Shown piece by piece: positions 61,965 to 64,000 of a DNA stretch of 64,000 nucleotides. The translations under genes and the position numbers were made by a program. This DNA is from Paenibacillus sp. FJAT-29882. Its GTDB lineage: Bacteria; Bacillota; Bacilli; Bacillales; DSM-1321. The notes under the pieces were generated by a model. It was not told the DNA's origin and made no database searches. It saw nothing but the letters and a program-made list of their open reading frames with translations. Every line of letters begins with the position of its first letter. The stretch's first letter is position 1. Location of the stretch: the NCBI RefSeq assembly GCF_001510645.1, contig NZ_LMVB01000001.1:1168436-1232435 (forward strand). Reading direction: 5' to 3'.

Positions 61965-62492
61965 TCAGTCACTTTTCGTTTTTCGAATTTGCAGCTGTTT
62001 GTTACGTTCCAGAATGACCTCTGAACGATCGCGTAATACATGTCTGTTAATAAGTAGAGAATCATTCATGTCGCTATCTTTCATCCAGTGATAGCCAGCT
62101 TCACGGCAATCAGTAAGACAGGCTTCGATTAATCTTTCGTCAGAAATTGGCAAATTTACACTTTGATAAGCCTTTTCTAAGGTAATTCTTTCAGTTAGCT
62201 CATGGATGACTTTCATTAATTCATCGTAATCTATACCAAGCTTGCTGATTTGTGCAGGTTTCATTTGAAGAATATTACCTGCTTTTCGAATGGTCTTTCT
62301 TGCGCCAATAAGATTTCCCCTACGGTAATGATAGAGTGCTACAGCTATTTGGATGAATCCTACCCAATAGGAGTCTCTTTCCCGAGGTGATACCTCTTTC
62401 CAATATTCTTCTAGAATTTCGTGGCATTCGAAGTAATCCCTGCTAGCATGGAAATGAACTAAATAAGACACATACTCTTTGGGGTAGCCCAT
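61965..62492 (-). CDS. ypuF: DUF309 protein YpuF
   Basis: 175 residues, helical. The family motif HFHASRDYFECHEILEEYW near residue 11 (His, Cys-His-Glu, Glu) and VGFIQIAVALYHYRRGNLIG near 45 are conserved. Start at ATG 62492 after AAAGGAGTG, as the further ATG lies inside that site. It is divergent from scpA and convergent with ribT. Function unknown; the conserved H and E could bind a metal. Confidence 0.88.
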   Translation of the reverse strand: MGYPKEYVSYLVHFHASRDYFECHEILEEYWKEVSPRERDSYWVGFIQIAVALYHYRRGNLIGARKTIRKAGNILQMKPAQISKLGIDYDELMKVIHELTERITLEKAYQSVNLPISDERLIEACLTDCREAGYHWMKDSDMNDSLLINRHVLRDRSEVILERNKQLQIRKTKSD

Positions 62493-62642
62493 TTTGTTCA
62501 CTCCTTTGTTCAATCGTTACTATGATTGTAGCATAAGCTCTGTTTAGAAGTGAATCGGACAGTCGTCAAGAAATAAGAAAAGCAAAGAGCCTTGTTCAAC
62601 CTAAAGGCTTGAATGAGGCGGGCAAGCAATGTGGAGAGTCTT

Positions 62643-62672
62643 GGGGATTACAGCCTGTTAAACCAGGATAAA
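62643..62672 (+). repeat. Family A fragment (right end only), copy 11
   Basis: GGGATTACAGCCTGTTAAAC then CAGGATAAA. No left end is present within 100 bases. Confidence 0.7.
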
Positions 62673-62699
62673 TCATTTCGTAGAGTACGCCAAGCAATG

Positions 62700-62736
62700 A
62701 AAAAGAGGATTTGACTTTTCGTCAAATCCCTTTTGT
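62700..62736 (-). terminator. Terminator of the YjcZ-like gene
   Basis: GGATTTGAC / GTCAAATCC stem; on the minus strand followed by TCTTTTTC. Also usable on the plus strand (CTTTTG). Confidence 0.7.
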
Positions 62737-62855
62737 AAAATGTTCTGAGTCCTGTTATCTAGGCCAAGCATTTCACTTTGTTTTATTAATTAGTGTTTAG
62801 TACCGTTATTTTGGAGCTCCTAGTCGCCTTTTTAACAAGGCTTATGAACTAGAAA

Positions 62856-62948
62856 TTAAAACCAAGATGCACCTACGATAATTAACAAAATGAATAATAC
62901 GACAATCAAAGCGAATCCTCCGCCGTGACCAAATCCTCCATCGCCCAT
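62856..62948 (-). CDS. YjcZ-family sporulation peptide
   Basis: 30 residues: a Gly-rich head MGDGGFGHGGGF, one membrane helix ALIVVLFILLIIVGASW, ending in F. This is the layout of the tiny-TM YjcZ family found only in Bacillales and linked to sporulation. GGAGGT precedes the ATG. It is too short for most gene finders. Confidence 0.85.
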   Translation of the reverse strand: MGDGGFGHGGGFALIVVLFILLIIVGASWF

Positions 62949-62960
62949 GTTAGTACCTCC

Positions 62961-63374
62961 TTTAATTCTAATTTCTTTACAGTGTCAGAGTATGCACTTT
63001 TTAAGAAAAGTGTTTGGGCAGAAACCCAATTTAGAAAAATGTTCCTAGAAAAAGATGTCCTCTTTGTTTAAGGGCATGGGGCTTCGCGACTTACTACCAG
63101 CCAATCTACTTTGCAGATGTCCTTATTTTATTAAGAAAGTACCTCGAAAGGCGGCTTTGCACCGCTACCAAGTGTACTGTACTAAATGATTTATCCTTTA
63201 TTTATGGTAAATGGTGACGTTTTAACGCCATATTTGTTTGATACACGGTTGGATAACGGCCGATAATCCACTATACTATAGTGTGGCATCTTGTGAACAA
63301 GGTAGAAAAAGAACGAATCTTAATTCGGTTTGCCTTAGGATTTGCTACCGAAAATGATGTAATGGGGTTTTGAA
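62961..63374. other. 410-base intergenic stretch before scpA
   Basis: No gene seen. AGATGTCCT is repeated at 63052 and 63116, and there is a small palindrome CTATACTATAG near 63272. The GGGGCTTCGCGACTTACTACC block near 63080 has no known counterpart. The scpA promoter must lie here but was not clear to me. Confidence 0.4.
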
Positions 63375-64000
63375 ATGGCTTATAATATTAAAATTGACGC
63401 TTTTGAAGGGCCGATGGATTTACTGCTTCATTTAATCAATCGGCTCGAAATAGATATTTATGATATTCCAATGGCTGACATAACAGAACAGTATCTTAGT
63501 TATATTCATACAATGAAACATCTAGAATTGGATGTGGCGAGTGAATATTTAGTAATGGCTGCCTCGCTGCTTGCCATCAAAAGCAAAATGCTAGTACCAA
63601 AACATGAAGAGGAACGCATATACGATGAAGAAGGCATAGAATATGAAGAAGATCCTCGTGATGAGCTTGTAGAGAAATTGATTGAATACAAGAAATATAA
63701 ACTTGCAGCGAATGAATTAAAAATGCTTGAAGAGGACAGAAGTTTAATGTTCATGAAGCCTCCAAGTGATTTAGGAGAGTTTGCAAAAGAAGCCGAAATG
63801 AATCATCCAAATTTGAATATAAGCTTGTACGATATGCTTGGCGCTTTGCAAAAATTGCTTCGCAGGAAAAAGCTTCAGAAACCGATGTATACAAAAGTGA
63901 CGAGACAGGAAGTATCGATAGAAAAACGGATGAATCAAATCATGACGGATCTACAAGCTATTCAAGGTAGAACAAGCTTTTTTGAATTATTCCCAGAGCC
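63375..64000 (+). CDS. scpA: Segregation and condensation protein A (partial, runs off the window)
   Basis: First 208 codons of ScpA, the kleisin that bridges SMC heads together with ScpB in chromosome condensation. KIDAFEGPMDLLLHLINRLEIDIYDIPMADIT with EQYLSY is the conserved N-terminal domain, followed by ASLLAIKSKMLVP and an acidic linker. The C-terminal winged helix lies beyond the end. The start ATG 63375 has only a weak GGGG-type site. Confidence 0.95.
   Translation, partial: MAYNIKIDAFEGPMDLLLHLINRLEIDIYDIPMADITEQYLSYIHTMKHLELDVASEYLVMAASLLAIKSKMLVPKHEEERIYDEEGIEYEEDPRDELVEKLIEYKKYKLAANELKMLEEDRSLMFMKPPSDLGEFAKEAEMNHPNLNISLYDMLGALQKLLRRKKLQKPMYTKVTRQEVSIEKRMNQIMTDLQAIQGRTSFFELFPE

Overview
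The window is chromosomal DNA of a low-GC, endospore-forming Firmicute of the Bacillaceae. The evidence is the sporulation genes (racA, mciZ, spoIIM, dacF, spoIIAA-spoIIAB-sigF, spoVAA, spoVAB, spoVAEa, spoVAF, a YjcZ-type peptide), the strong AGGAGG ribosome binding sites, the Bacillus-type TPP riboswitch and T-box, and a backbone that follows the Bacillus subtilis order rnz / namA-proI-yqjP-yqjQ / yqkB-yqkD-yqkE-yqkF-mciZ-nudF-yqxK-spoIIM-fur-yqzK-xerD-deoB-punA-pdp-dacF-spoIIA-spoVA-lysA / ypuA-ribT-ypuF-scpA. I cannot name the species.

Layout. 0.2-5.6 kb: rnz, a squalene/phytoene-synthase-like gene and a three-gene ABC importer. 5.8-9.7 kb (minus strand): a thiamine-precursor operon tenA-ykoE-ykoD-ykoC behind a TPP riboswitch. 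10.3-13.5 kb: an AhpD-like gene and an SsuCBA-like importer. 13.6-17 kb: racA, a thiolase and small membrane proteins. 17.4-22 kb: namA, proI under a proline T-box, yqjP-yqjQ and a holin-like protein. 22.5-32.6 kb: an island for reductive pyrimidine degradation (nitrilase-family hydrolase, PreT, PreA, dihydropyrimidinase, NCS1 permease, a 76-residue unknown, class III aminotransferase, M20 hydrolase) with a cre site in front. 33-38.5 kb: accessory genes (thioredoxin-like, MFS, LysR, two FluC subunits) with two decayed genes. 38.7-64 kb: the conserved backbone ending in a partial scpA.

Sporulation genes carry recognisable promoters: sigma-H before racA and spoIIAA, sigma-E before spoIIM, sigma-F before dacF and sigma-G before spoVAA. 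Together these genes cover axial filament formation (RacA), FtsZ inhibition (MciZ), engulfment (SpoIIM), the forespore switch (SpoIIAA/AB/SigF) and dipicolinic-acid transport (SpoVA).

Most striking is the density of small dispersed non-coding elements. Family A (about 11 copies plus fragments, roughly 50-320 bp) has one end reading GTGAAACTTCCATCAGT and the other ATTACAGCCTGTTAAACC. Family B has GGTCTGACCC ends, family C has CACTGAAAAAGT ends, family D occurs twice (one copy split by a family A element), and family E has GTTCAAAAAG ends. A family A copy sits exactly where spoVAC, spoVAD and spoVAEb would be expected and are absent. Two other family A copies begin on the stop codon of the preceding gene.
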